From Bacteroidaceae bacterium (GTDB lineage: Bacteria > Bacteroidota > Bacteroidia > Bacteroidales > Bacteroidaceae): a stretch of 64,000 nucleotides of DNA. The first letter of the stretch is position 1; the number at the start of each line of letters is the position of its first letter. Below, one piece after another: positions 34,590 to 43,778 of this stretch. The stretch spans positions 67,974 to 131,973 of the forward strand of contig CAAGGT010000306.1 of the NCBI GenBank assembly GCA_900769465.1, written 5' to 3'. The notes under the pieces were generated by a model. It was not told the origin of the DNA and ran no database searches. It saw only the letters and a list, made by a program, of their open reading frames with translations. The translations under genes were made by a program, and so were the position numbers.

Positions 34590-37500
34590 TTACTTGAACT
34601 CGTCCCAGCTCTTCACCGGCATTGAGTTAACGTCAATCTTGCAGAATGAGCGGATGAACGCGCTTGCAAGGCGGGCGTTGGTAATGAGCGGAATGTTATG
34701 GTCGATAGCCGCACGACGTATTCTGTAACCGTTTGTAAGCTCGCGTTTTGTGTGGTTCTTTGGAATGTTGATGATGAGGTCGAAACGGTGGTCGGCAATC
34801 ATCTGCATCACGTTGTTCTCGGCAGAGGGGTCTTCATCTGGCCACATTACGGGTGTTGTAGCTATGCCATGCTCGTTGAGGAACTTGGCTGTGCCTGATG
34901 TTGCGAAGATGTTGTAACCCTTCTGTGCAAGTATTGCTGCAGGCTCAAGCAAATCGACCTTTGACTTTGCAGCACCTGATGATACCATCACATTCTTCTC
35001 GGGCACGCTGTAACCAACGGCAATCATTGCGTTGAGCAGTGCCTCCTCAAAGTCGTCACCGATGCAACCTACCTCACCGGTTGATGACATGTCGACACCC
35101 AATACAGGGTCGGCCTGGTGCAAGCGGCTGAATGAGAACTGCGAAGCTTTCACGCCAATGTGGTCAATGTCGAATGCCGACTTGTCGGGCTTGCTGTATG
35201 GCGCACCCAGCATAATGCGTGTTGCAGTCTCAATGAAGTTGCGCTTGAGTACTTTTGATACAAATGGGAACGAGCGTGATGCACGTAGGTTACACTCAAT
35301 AACCTTAACCTCGTTGTTCTTTGCAAGGAACTGGATGTTGAAAGGACCGGAGATGTTCAACTCCTTGGCAATGCGGCGGCAAATCTTCTTGATGCGACGT
35401 GCTGTCTCAAAGTAGATTTTCTGTGCAGGGAACACAAGTGTTGCGTCACCTGAGTGTACACCGGCAAACTCAACGTGCTCTGAAATGGCATACTCCACTA
35501 CCTCACCGTTCTGTGCCACAGCATCGAACTCAATCTCCTTTGTATCGGTCATGAACTGCGATACCACAACAGGGAACTCCTTTGACACGTCGGCTGCCAT
35601 CTTTAAGAATTCGTGCAACTCTTCCTCGTTGTAGCATACATTCATTGCAGCACCTGAAAGCACGTACGAAGGACGTACAAGCACAGGATAGCCGACTTTG
35701 TCTACAAATTCTTTCATATCCTCGAGGCTTGTAAGCTCCTTCCATGCGGGCTGGTCGATGCCGAGCTGGTCGAGCATTGCAGAGAACTTGTGGCGGTTCT
35801 CGGCACGGTCGATTGACAGAGGAGATGTACCCAGGATGGGCACAGCCTGACGATGCAGCTTCATCGCAAGGTTGTTAGGAATCTGGCCACCAACGGAAAC
35901 GATGACACCACCGGGCTGCTCAAGGTCAATGACATCAAGCACGCGCTCGAATGACAACTCGTCGAAGTAGAGACGGTCGCACATATCGTAGTCGGTAGAT
36001 ACGGTCTCGGGGTTGTAGTTGATCATTATTGACTTGTAGCCGAGCTTGCGTGCTGTCTGCACTGCATTGACCGAACACCAGTCGAACTCAACCGATGAAC
36101 CGATGCGGTAAGCACCTGAACCAAGCACAACCACAGACTTGTCGGTCTTGTAGTAGTTTACATCGTAACCTGTTGTGCCATAGGTCATATAGAGGTAGTT
36201 TGTCAACTCGGGATGCTCCGATGCAACAGTGTTGATGCGCTTGACAGCGGGGAGAATGCCCAGTTCCTTACGACGCGCACGGACTGCAAGATTACCAGTC
36301 TCCATGTTCTTCTGTTCCTTGAGGACGAAGCGTGAAATCTGAAAATCGGAGAAACCGAGCTCCTTAGCCTTGCGGAGTACGTCGGCTGGTAGTTCCTCGA
36401 GTGTGTTGTAACCCTCGAGAACCTTCTTGTAATCTACAATATTCTTGAGTTTGCCCAAGAACCAAGGGTCAATCTTTGTTAGTTCGCTGATGCGCTCTAC
36501 TGTGTAGCCCTGCTCAAGAGCCGATGCTATAGAGAACACGCGCATATCGGTTGGATTGGCAAGCTCCTCATCAAGGTTGTCGAAGTGTGTGTGTTCGTTA
36601 CCCACAAAACCGTGCATACCCTGTCCAATCATACGCAAACCCTTCTGGATAACCTCCTCGAAACTGCGGCCGATTGACATGATTTCGCCCACCGACTTCA
36701 TGCTTGAACCAATCTGACGTGATACGCCTGCGAACTTTGTCAAGTCCCAACGTGGAATCTTGCAAATGAGGTAGTCGAGGTCGGGAGCCTTGTATGCGCT
36801 GTTGGGTGTGCCCATCTCGCCAATCTCATCTAGTGTATAGCCAAGAGCAATCTTTGCTGCCACGAATGCGAGAGGATAACCTGTTGCCTTTGATGCAAGA
36901 GCCGATGAACGGCTGAGACGTGCGTTAACCTCGATTACGCGGTAGTCGTTTGTCTCGGCATTGAATGCATACTGTATGTTACACTCACCCACGATACCCA
37001 AGTGACGTATTGCCTTTACAGAGATTTCCTGCATAAACTTTACCTGTTCGGGTGTGAGTGAGCAGGTTGGAGCAACAACGATTGACTCACCGGTGTGGAT
37101 GCCGAGCGGGTCAAAGTTCTCCATGCTAGCTACTGTAAAACAGTGGTCGTTGGCATCGCGGATAACCTCGAACTCAATCTCCTTCCAACCCTTGAGCGAC
37201 TCCTCAACGAGAATCTGGTTAGAGAAGGTGAATGCGCTCTCAGCAAGTTCCTTGAAGCTTGCCTCGTCCTTGCAGATACCGCTACCCAAGCCACCGAGTG
37301 CGTATGCTGAACGAACCATGACAGGGAAACCGATACGGTGCGCCGCAGCAATAGCATCCTCCATTGTCTCTACAGCCTGGCTCACGGGAGTCTTCATTGG
37401 AATCTCATCGAGTTTCTTAACGAAGAGGTCGCGGTCTTCGGTATACATGATAGCCTCGACTGATGTACCGAGAACCTTTACACCATATTTGTCAAGGATA

Positions 37501-37811
37501 CCCTTCTGATAGAGTTCGGTACCGCAGTTGAGGGCGGTCTGTCCACCGAAGGCAAGCAGAATGCCGTCGGGGCGTTCCTTCTTGATAATCTCCTCTACGT
37601 TATGAATGTCAACAGGAAGGAAGTATACCTTGTCGGCAATACCTTCCGATGTCTGGATTGTCGCTACGTTAGGGTTAATCAACACCGACTGGATACCCTC
37701 CTCGCGGAGTGCCTTAAGAGCCTGTGAACCCGAGTAGTCAAACTCTCCGGCTTGACCGATACGCAATGCGCCCGAACCAAGCAATAACACCTTTTTCAAT
37801 TTCTCTTTCAT
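34590..37811 (-). CDS. carB: Carbamoyl-phosphate synthase large subunit
   Basis: 1073 residues, full family length. It makes carbamoyl phosphate from bicarbonate, ATP and ammonia for arginine and pyrimidine synthesis. Two ATP-grasp halves: first LLLGSGALRIGQAGEFDYSG (from about 9) and VRSAYALGGLGSG (about 165), second VVLGSGAYRIGSSVEFDWCS (about 565) and VRPSYVLSGAAMN (about 720). The C-terminal MGS-like allosteric domain covers about 935-1073 (IFATSGTAKFLNEHGI). The glutaminase subunit gene carA is not adjacent; a purF-type gene lies 22 bp upstream instead, so it probably belongs to that transcript. Confidence 0.97.
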   Translation of the reverse strand: MKEKLKKVLLLGSGALRIGQAGEFDYSGSQALKALREEGIQSVLINPNVATIQTSEGIADKVYFLPVDIHNVEEIIKKERPDGILLAFGGQTALNCGTELYQKGILDKYGVKVLGTSVEAIMYTEDRDLFVKKLDEIPMKTPVSQAVETMEDAIAAAHRIGFPVMVRSAYALGGLGSGICKDEASFKELAESAFTFSNQILVEESLKGWKEIEFEVIRDANDHCFTVASMENFDPLGIHTGESIVVAPTCSLTPEQVKFMQEISVKAIRHLGIVGECNIQYAFNAETNDYRVIEVNARLSRSSALASKATGYPLAFVAAKIALGYTLDEIGEMGTPNSAYKAPDLDYLICKIPRWDLTKFAGVSRQIGSSMKSVGEIMSIGRSFEEVIQKGLRMIGQGMHGFVGNEHTHFDNLDEELANPTDMRVFSIASALEQGYTVERISELTKIDPWFLGKLKNIVDYKKVLEGYNTLEELPADVLRKAKELGFSDFQISRFVLKEQKNMETGNLAVRARRKELGILPAVKRINTVASEHPELTNYLYMTYGTTGYDVNYYKTDKSVVVLGSGAYRIGSSVEFDWCSVNAVQTARKLGYKSIMINYNPETVSTDYDMCDRLYFDELSFERVLDVIDLEQPGGVIVSVGGQIPNNLAMKLHRQAVPILGTSPLSIDRAENRHKFSAMLDQLGIDQPAWKELTSLEDMKEFVDKVGYPVLVRPSYVLSGAAMNVCYNEEELHEFLKMAADVSKEFPVVVSQFMTDTKEIEFDAVAQNGEVVEYAISEHVEFAGVHSGDATLVFPAQKIYFETARRIKKICRRIAKELNISGPFNIQFLAKNNEVKVIECNLRASRSFPFVSKVLKRNFIETATRIMLGAPYSKPDKSAFDIDHIGVKASQFSFSRLHQADPVLGVDMSSTGEVGCIGDDFEEALLNAMIAVGYSVPEKNVMVSSGAAKSKVDLLEPAAILAQKGYNIFATSGTAKFLNEHGIATTPVMWPDEDPSAENNVMQMIADHRFDLIINIPKNHTKRELTNGYRIRRAAIDHNIPLITNARLASAFIRSFCKIDVNSMPVKSWDEFK

Positions 37812-37833
37812 AGCTTATATATAATTTTATTAT

Positions 37834-39714
37834 TTACTTTTTCAAATAAGTCTCGTAGTGATATATGAACGCCTCGTTTACAAGACGGTTACCACCCGGC
37901 GTAGGATAATTTCCGCTGAAATACCAGTCACCAAGATGATTTGGACAAGCCGAGTGCAAACCTTCAAGGCTCTGGAATACGAGTTTCAGTTCTGCATTGA
38001 GGTCAACAGGCTTCAACAGGTCGGCAATCTTGCGCGAAATCTCATCGGCTGTAAAGGGATGATATATTGCGCGTGTGCAGTTAACCTGCTCGGCATCGGG
38101 TTTCTTCAACTCCTCGATACAAGCACGGTATGTCTCCTCAATGAGCGACTGCTTGCCGTTCTCGTAAAGAAGTTCAAGAGCAGCCTTGAATGCAACGAAA
38201 TGGTCGAACTTCTCCATGTCGATACCATAGTAATCCGGGTAACGGATTTGTGGACTTGAAGAGACAACAACAATCTTCTTTGGCTCCAGACGGTCGAGAA
38301 TGTTCAGGATATTCTGCTTCAATGTTGTTCCGCGCACAATACTGTCATCAATCACAACAAGGTTGTCAACCTTTGGCTTTATTGTATCGTATGTGATATC
38401 ATATACATAAGAAGCAAGGTCGTTGCGTTTGTCGGTTGTTGAGATGAATGTACGCATCTTTATATCCTTGTTTGCAACCTTCTCCTGACGCACCTTTTTT
38501 GTAACAATGGCGTTGAGTTCATCTTGGCTGAACTGCTTACCGGAGTTTATCTCCTTCACCTTCCACTCGTCAAGATACTCCTGCATACCCTCAACCATTC
38601 CATAGAATGCCATTTCGGCAGTATTGGGGATGAACGAGAAGACGGTGTTGTCCAAATCGTAGTCAATAGCCTTGAGAATCTGCTCCTTGAGGTTTGAACC
38701 CAAAAGTTTTCTCTCCTTATATATATCGCCATCGTTGCCGCGGCTGAAATAGATTCTCTCGAACGAACATGGAAGGAATGCCTTTTGTGGTGTTATCTGC
38801 TCAACGCGCAACTCGCCGCGCTTGTTAACGATGAGCGCTTCGCCCGGTTTCATTTCGATAACCTCCTCGGCCTTCAGGTTCATTGCGGTCTGCAATGCAG
38901 CACGCTCACTGGCAACCAGGAAAATCTCGTCATTGGCATACCAATAGGCAGTGCGCACGCCCCAAGGGTCACGCATTGCAAACATCTCACCGCTACCGGT
39001 AACGCCACAGAATACATAACCGCCATCAAGCATCTCGGTTGAGGTACGTAGCACATTGGCCATGTCTACACGCTCCTCAATAGTGTTTGTAATGTCCATG
39101 CCCACGCGGCCCTCGTACTCACAATCCCTGAAGATACGCTCAACCTCGCGGTCGAGACGGTGGCCCATAAGCTCGAGCATGATATAAGTGTCGGCGTGTA
39201 CACGTGGATGCTGACCGTGTGAAACCAATTCACGGAACACATCATCAACATTTGTTATATGGAAGTTACCGCAAAGGGCAAGGTTCTTTGCACGCCAGTT
39301 ATTGCGACGAAGGAAGGGATGCACATACTGCATACCGGTCTTTCCTGTAGCCGAATAGCGCAAGTGTCCCATATAGAGTTCACCGGCGAAACCGAAATGA
39401 CGATATGCATAATCGGCATCGTTCTTCTTATCCTTTGGATGAGAAAGAATATCCTTGTTGGCGCAGTCGAACACCTCTGAAATTGCACCCGTTCCCTCTG
39501 CCCTTTCACGGAACATATAATCCTCGCCCGGAGAAGCCTTGAGTTTTACACAAGCTATACCGGCACCCTGCTGACCACGATTATACTGTTTGTTCATCAA
39601 CAGGAACAATTTATTCATACCATATGCCCAAGTTCCGTACTTTTCCTGATAGTAGTTCAAGGGTTTACGCAAGCGAATCATCGCAACGCCACATTCGTGC
39701 AATAGTGGTTCCAT
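37834..39714 (-). CDS. purF: Amidophosphoribosyltransferase-type protein (large Bacteroidetes form)
   Basis: 626 residues from MEPLLHECGV (39714). An upstream in-frame Met at 39765 would lie inside a terminator hairpin and is rejected. N-terminal class II glutamine amidotransferase domain: Cys 8 in HECGVAMIRL becomes the nucleophile if a seven-residue propeptide is removed; NRGQQGAGIACVKL and ALCGNFHITN follow. The PRTase domain has the PRPP loop VVIDDSIVRGTT (about 460). Canonical PurF is about 470-510 residues; this longer form, with an extended middle and C-terminus, is a known Bacteroidetes variant. It may or may not be the purine-pathway enzyme, so the symbol is provisional. A leader ORF and terminator precede it; carB follows. 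Confidence 0.82.
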   Translation of the reverse strand: MEPLLHECGVAMIRLRKPLNYYQEKYGTWAYGMNKLFLLMNKQYNRGQQGAGIACVKLKASPGEDYMFRERAEGTGAISEVFDCANKDILSHPKDKKNDADYAYRHFGFAGELYMGHLRYSATGKTGMQYVHPFLRRNNWRAKNLALCGNFHITNVDDVFRELVSHGQHPRVHADTYIMLELMGHRLDREVERIFRDCEYEGRVGMDITNTIEERVDMANVLRTSTEMLDGGYVFCGVTGSGEMFAMRDPWGVRTAYWYANDEIFLVASERAALQTAMNLKAEEVIEMKPGEALIVNKRGELRVEQITPQKAFLPCSFERIYFSRGNDGDIYKERKLLGSNLKEQILKAIDYDLDNTVFSFIPNTAEMAFYGMVEGMQEYLDEWKVKEINSGKQFSQDELNAIVTKKVRQEKVANKDIKMRTFISTTDKRNDLASYVYDITYDTIKPKVDNLVVIDDSIVRGTTLKQNILNILDRLEPKKIVVVSSSPQIRYPDYYGIDMEKFDHFVAFKAALELLYENGKQSLIEETYRACIEELKKPDAEQVNCTRAIYHPFTADEISRKIADLLKPVDLNAELKLVFQSLEGLHSACPNHLGDWYFSGNYPTPGGNRLVNEAFIYHYETYLKK

Positions 39715-39747
39715 AGTCTCTTTAATAAAATAATTTCCGCTAATATA

Positions 39748-39775
39748 CAAAAAAAGTCGTTTCAAACGAAACGAC
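39748..39775 (-). terminator. Terminator/attenuator in the leader of the purF-type gene
   Basis: Perfect stem GTCGTTTC/GAAACGAC (39756-39775) with a 4-base loop, then seven T on the minus strand (39749-39755). It lies 12 bases after the small ORF stop and 34 bases before the purF-type start codon. No separate promoter is seen between it and that start. Confidence 0.75.
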
Positions 39776-39786
39776 CATAATAAAAA

Positions 39787-39891
39787 CTACACAAAATTAA
39801 TATCAATACCATAACAAACAGGGGCAAGAACGGTAACGGGACTCTTTTTACATCCCGCAAAAACAATATTCTTGATTATACCGCGTTTCAT
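39787..39891 (-). CDS. 34-residue small ORF, possible leader peptide
   Basis: ATG (39891) to TAG. The peptide begins MKRGIIKNIVFAGCKKSP and ends VCYGIDINFV. It has a -7 element TATCTTCG 20 bases before the ATG and a terminator 12 bases after the stop, so it is a compact promoter-ORF-terminator unit in front of the purF-type gene. It holds two Cys and several Ile/Val but no run of one amino acid, so classical amino-acid attenuation is not suggested. It could be a leader peptide whose translation governs the terminator, or an independent small protein. No family is recognised. Confidence 0.5.
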   Translation of the reverse strand: MKRGIIKNIVFAGCKKSPVTVLAPVCYGIDINFV

Positions 39892-39910
39892 AGCCTTCTG
39901 TTTTACTGCG

Positions 39911-39918
39911 CGAAGATA
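39911..39918 (-). promoter_or_regulatory. Promoter -7 element of the leader ORF (TATCTTCG)
   Basis: TATCTTCG on the minus strand just after the upp terminator; the predicted transcript starts about 13 bases before the small ORF. Confidence 0.55.
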
Positions 39919-39962
39919 GTAAAAAATAATCACACGAAGAACCATTTTATATTATAAAAATA

Positions 39963-40010
39963 AAAAAAATATTGAAGCGGAATGCCAAGCACCTGTCCAT
40001 TCCGCTTCAA
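39963..40010 (-). terminator. upp terminator
   Basis: A 13-bp stem TTGAAGCGGAATG/CATTCCGCTTCAA (39972-40010) with a 13-base loop, followed on the minus strand by a long T tract, 59 bases past the upp stop. Confidence 0.88.
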
Positions 40011-40068
40011 AGACATTCTATTCAGCAACAGGATGGCTGTTCGCCAACCCCATTTGCATTTCCCGTTG

Positions 40069-40692
40069 TTACTTTGTACCGAAAATCCTGTCACCGGCAT
40101 CGCCCAAACCAGGGAGAATGTAGTTTTTCTCATTCAGACCATCATCAACCGAAGCAACATATATATCTACATCGGGATGCGCCTCTTCAACAGCCCTCAC
40201 GCCCTGTGGAGATGCCACCAGACACATAAGTCGGATATGATTGAAACCATCAGACTTCAGACGCTCTATGGCATCACAAGCACTGCCACCGGTTGCAAGC
40301 ATAGGGTCGGTCAATATTACCGCACGTTCCTTGTTTGCCGGCATCTTGTAGTAATAGAATACAGGTTTGCAAGTAACCTCATCACGATAGAGACCGATGT
40401 GACCTATTCGGGCTGATGGAATCAGCTTCATCAAACCGTCAACCATCCCAAGACCGGCCCTGAGGATTGGTACAATGACCACTTTCTTTCCGGCAATCTT
40501 TGGTGCTTCCATTTTCATGAGCGGGGTTTCAATTTCCTCATAAGTCAAAGGCATATCACGAGTCACTTCATACCCCATCAGCATTGAAATCTCCTGAAGC
40601 AGTTCCCTGAACTTCATTGTAGAAGTCTCCTTGTCACGCATGATACTCAACTTGTGCAGCACCAGCGGATGATCTATTATGTGTAAAGCCAT
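40069..40692 (-). CDS. upp: Uracil phosphoribosyltransferase
   Basis: 207 residues, usual length. It salvages uracil to UMP with PRPP. Visible: the N-terminal [51 protein letters not shown] (about 76-88) and the PRPP loop [18 protein letters not shown] (about 124-141), plus the C-terminal uracil-binding [13 protein letters not shown]. It is divergent from the uracil permease gene, an evident functional pair for uracil uptake and trapping. Confidence 0.96.
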   Translation of the reverse strand: MALHIIDHPLVLHKLSIMRDKETSTMKFRELLQEISMLMGYEVTRDMPLTYEEIETPLMKMEAPKIAGKKVVIVPILRAGLGMVDGLMKLIPSARIGHIGLYRDEVTCKPVFYYYKMPANKERAVILTDPMLATGGSACDAIERLKSDGFNHIRLMCLVASPQGVRAVEEAHPDVDIYVASVDDGLNEKNYILPGLGDAGDRIFGTK

Positions 40693-40742
40693 AGTAGTTA
40701 ATTATATGATTATTCGATTGTAAGTTTTTATCACCTCAAGCG

Positions 40743-40750
40743 CAAATGTA
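40743..40750 (-). promoter_or_regulatory. upp -7 element
   Basis: TACATTTG on the minus strand, 50 bases before the upp start. Confidence 0.5.
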
Positions 40751-40793
40751 ACATATATTTTTGTAAGTTCTTATTTTTTTTATTTCATTTTTA

Positions 40794-40801
40794 TATTTTT
40801 G
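40794..40801 (+). promoter_or_regulatory. uraA -7 element
   Basis: TATTTTTG, 29 bases before the uraA ATG. The 138-base divergent region between upp and uraA probably carries both promoters. Confidence 0.45.
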
Positions 40802-40830
40802 CGATATTCAATTATCATCACAGACACACT

Positions 40831-42045
40831 ATGAAAAGAGAGAACAATCCAAGCGAAACCACCCCTGCATTGAGCCCGCTCAAGAAAACCATTGTGGGAG
40901 CGCAGTTCCTGTTCGTTGCATTCGGAGCAACGGTACTGGTCCCCTTGCTTGTGGGACTTGACCCATCGGTGGCCCTTTTCACCGCCGGCATTGGCACATT
41001 TTTATTCCACGCAATAACAAAAGGGAAAGTACCAATATTCCTGGGAAGCAGTTTTGCATTCATTGCACCAATCATAAAGGCAACCGAGCTGTATGGTTTG
41101 CCGGGAACATTATGCGGACTTGTTGCCGTAGGTGCCGTATATGGCCTGATGAGCGCGTTGGTGCGCCTGCGCGGAGTAGAATTCATAACCAATCTGTTCC
41201 CGCCAATCGTCGTAGGACCGGTAATAATGCTCATCGGTCTCTCTTTGGCCGGCACAGGAGTAGAGATGGCAAAAGCCAACTGGCCTCTTGCCATCACCGC
41301 ATTGATAACAACTGTTGCAGTGTCGCTGTTCGCAAAAGGAGTATTAAAGCTCATCCCTATTTTTGCAGGCATACTTGTAGGTTACATAGCAGCCACAATA
41401 TTCGGCCTTGTAGACTTCACCCCTGTTGCCGAGGCGGCATGGTTTGCATTTCCACAGTTCGTAAGGCCCGAGTTCTGCTGGGAAGCGATCATCTTTATGA
41501 TTCCTGTTGCCATAGCCCCGGTGATTGAACACATTGGCGACGTGTATGCCATAAACGAGGTGACAGGTAAGGACTTTGCAAAAGACCCCGGATTACACCG
41601 CACAATGCTTGGCGACGGCCTGGCATGCGCGGTAGCATCATTCATCGGAGGGCCTCCCGTAACAACATACTCCGAGGTTACAGGTGCCATTTCGCTGACA
41701 AAGATTTCCGACCCAAGCGTACTGCGCATTGCAGCACTCTTTGGAATTCTGTTTTCTGTAATTGGCAAAATGAGCGCATTGCTAAAGACCATCCCCGGAG
41801 CAGTCCTGGGCGGCATTATGCTGTTGCTGTTCGGCACAATAGCATCTGTCGGCATCAACACTCTTATAAAGAACAAGATTGACATGGGCGACACACGCAA
41901 CCTTGTTATTGCATCGCTCATCCTCATTCTTGGCATTGGTGGTGCCGAGATGAGTATCGGCAGCATAACGATAGGCGGCATTGGATTGGCCGCACTGGTT
42001 GGCGTAGTACTCAACCTTGTCCTGCCCCGCAGCACGTCAAAATAA
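40831..42045 (+). CDS. uraA: Uracil permease (NCS2 family)
   Basis: 404 residues, about fourteen hydrophobic segments in the inner membrane. Nucleobase:proton symporter. NCS2 signature region EHIGDVYAINEVTGKDF (about 231-247) with the substrate Glu, then GGPPVTTYSEVTGAI (about 272-286), the place of the second helix-turn motif, and GSSFAFIAPIIKA near residue 70. UraA of E. coli is 429 residues. The divergent upp gene supports uracil as substrate. A strong hairpin terminator follows. Confidence 0.93.
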   Translation: MKRENNPSETTPALSPLKKTIVGAQFLFVAFGATVLVPLLVGLDPSVALFTAGIGTFLFHAITKGKVPIFLGSSFAFIAPIIKATELYGLPGTLCGLVAVGAVYGLMSALVRLRGVEFITNLFPPIVVGPVIMLIGLSLAGTGVEMAKANWPLAITALITTVAVSLFAKGVLKLIPIFAGILVGYIAATIFGLVDFTPVAEAAWFAFPQFVRPEFCWEAIIFMIPVAIAPVIEHIGDVYAINEVTGKDFAKDPGLHRTMLGDGLACAVASFIGGPPVTTYSEVTGAISLTKISDPSVLRIAALFGILFSVIGKMSALLKTIPGAVLGGIMLLLFGTIASVGINTLIKNKIDMGDTRNLVIASLILILGIGGAEMSIGSITIGGIGLAALVGVVLNLVLPRSTSK

Positions 42046-42063
42046 CAGACACTTTTAAAAACA

Positions 42064-42097
42064 GAGCCGGGGTCGACAGCATTGTCGACCCCGGCTC
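42064..42097. terminator. Bidirectional terminator uraA/M20 peptidase
   Basis: A 15-bp GC-rich stem GAGCCGGGGTCGACA with its complement and loop GCAT, between convergent genes. Confidence 0.85.
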
Positions 42098-42118
42098 ACA
42101 TATAATCAGTTTCAAGTA

Positions 42119-43477
42119 TTATTTCGTGTAGTTCTTGTGGAACTCCACCACCGCCTCTATACCCTTGCGGAAAACATCAAGGCTGAAATTCTCATTTGGC
42201 GAGTGAATTGCATCGCTCTCCAATCCAAAGCCCATCAGAATGGTCTTTACACCCAAAATTTTCTCAAAGTCGCTGATGATGGGAATGCTTCCGCCACGAC
42301 GCACAGCAAGAGGTTTCTTGCCGAAAGCCTTTTCAAAGCCAAGCTCGGCAGCCTTGTATGCAGGGAGTGTTATGGGGCAAAGATATCCCTGACCACCATG
42401 CATAGGAGTCACTTTCACTCTTACACAGTCGGGGGCAATGGAGGTGAAATAGTCGACAAACTGCTGCGATATCTTACCGTGGTCCTGATTTGCTACAAGA
42501 CGACATGACAGTTTTGCATACGCCTTTGATGGAAGCACAGTCTTGCTACCCTCGCCTGTATATCCTCCCCAGATACCGCAGACATCGAACGACGGACGGC
42601 AACTGTTGCGTTCAAGAGTGGAATATCCCTTTTCGCCACGCAGGTCATCAACATCAATGGCTGCCTTGTATTTTTCTTCATCGAAAGGAATTGAAGCTAT
42701 CATATCACGCTCGGCCTTCGACATCTCCTCCACATCATCATAGAAGCCGGGGATTGTTATACGGCCGTCAGCATCGGTCATCTTTGCAATCATCTCGCAA
42801 AGGACATTGATCGGGTTGGCTACAGCACCACCGAAATGACCTGAATGCAGGTCGCGGTTAGGGCCTGTCACCTCAACCTCCCAGTAGGCCAGGCCACGCA
42901 GACCTGTTGTCAACGAAGGAAGGTCGGCACCAAGCATACTCGTATCACTCACAAGGATTGTATCGGCCTTGAGCAACTCCTTATTCTCCTTGAGGAATGC
43001 ATTGAGACTTGGAGAACCAATCTCCTCCTCACCCTCAAAAATAAATTTTACATTGTGCTTGAGCAAGCCATTCTTGACTACATACTCAAACGCCTTTGCC
43101 TGTATCATAGCCTGTCCCTTGTCATCGTCGGCACCACGTGCCCAAATGCGCCCCTCCTTTACAACCAACTCAAAAGGATTGGTGTTCCACAAATCCAAAG
43201 GCTCCACAGGCATAACGTCGTAATGAGAATAGACAAGCACTGTAGGTGCCGAAGGATCCACAATCTTCTCGGCATAGACAAGCGGATTGCCGTTTGAAGG
43301 CATAACGACAGCCTTGTCGACACCGGCCTCCAGCAACAATTGCTTCCACCTTTCGGCACAAGCCGCTATATCACCCTTATGTTCTGCCTTTGCACTGATG
43401 CTTGGAATTGCGATGAGCGAAGCAAGCTCGTCAAGGAAACGCTGTTCGTTTTCCTGTATATACTTTTTTATTTCCAT
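42119..43477 (-). CDS. M20 family dipeptidase
   Basis: 452 residues, cytoplasmic. Two-zinc peptidase of the M20A group: SHYDVMPVEP (first metal His and catalytic Asp, about 84-93), WARGADDDKGQA (bridging Asp, about 112-123), FIFEGEEEIGSPSL (general-base Glu pair, about 145-158), SDTSML, DLHSGHFGGAVANP (dimerisation domain His) and SIPIISDFEKIL near the C-terminus. It resembles the CNDP-like dipeptidases that take peptides of two residues. Single gene; promoter octamer TATATTCG upstream. Confidence 0.93.
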   Translation of the reverse strand: MEIKKYIQENEQRFLDELASLIAIPSISAKAEHKGDIAACAERWKQLLLEAGVDKAVVMPSNGNPLVYAEKIVDPSAPTVLVYSHYDVMPVEPLDLWNTNPFELVVKEGRIWARGADDDKGQAMIQAKAFEYVVKNGLLKHNVKFIFEGEEEIGSPSLNAFLKENKELLKADTILVSDTSMLGADLPSLTTGLRGLAYWEVEVTGPNRDLHSGHFGGAVANPINVLCEMIAKMTDADGRITIPGFYDDVEEMSKAERDMIASIPFDEEKYKAAIDVDDLRGEKGYSTLERNSCRPSFDVCGIWGGYTGEGSKTVLPSKAYAKLSCRLVANQDHGKISQQFVDYFTSIAPDCVRVKVTPMHGGQGYLCPITLPAYKAAELGFEKAFGKKPLAVRRGGSIPIISDFEKILGVKTILMGFGLESDAIHSPNENFSLDVFRKGIEAVVEFHKNYTK

Positions 43478-43506
43478 AATTCAACATTATTTTATTTGAC
43501 CAACTG

Positions 43507-43514
43507 CGAATATA
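43507..43514 (-). promoter_or_regulatory. -7 element of the M20 gene
   Basis: TATATTCG on the minus strand, 29 bases before the ATG; the TAnnTTCG variant. Confidence 0.4.
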
Positions 43515-43568
43515 CGAAAAGTGGCCGAAGTCTACAATACTCCACACTACATTTTAGGCAAAAAATAT

Positions 43569-43598
43569 TTTGTTCGTCACAATTTATGTATATCTTTG
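43569..43598 (+). promoter_or_regulatory. tRNA-Thr promoter
   Basis: TTTG (43569-43572), 18 bases, TATCTTTG (43591-43598); the mature tRNA begins 44 bases later. Confidence 0.65.
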
Positions 43599-43642
43599 CG
43601 CTTGCAAATCGTGAAAGGAATGCCGACACGACAAAAAAGGTT

Positions 43643-43715
<73 letters not shown>

Positions 43716-43723
43716 CACAGAGT

Positions 43724-43756
43724 GAGTGTGCAAGAAAAATCGGGCACACTCTTTTT
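43724..43756 (+). terminator. Terminator of tRNA-Thr
   Basis: Stem GAGTGTGC/GCACACTC with a 12-base loop, then TTTTT. It separates the tRNA from the methyltransferase gene. Confidence 0.8.
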
Positions 43757-43778
43757 ATTATAAGCACTCGGGGAGATT

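Noticed and set aside
39715..39765. Longer purF-type start at 39765
   Set aside because: Those codons lie in the terminator hairpin and T tract; the Met at 39714 precedes the HECGV nucleophile segment at the expected distance.
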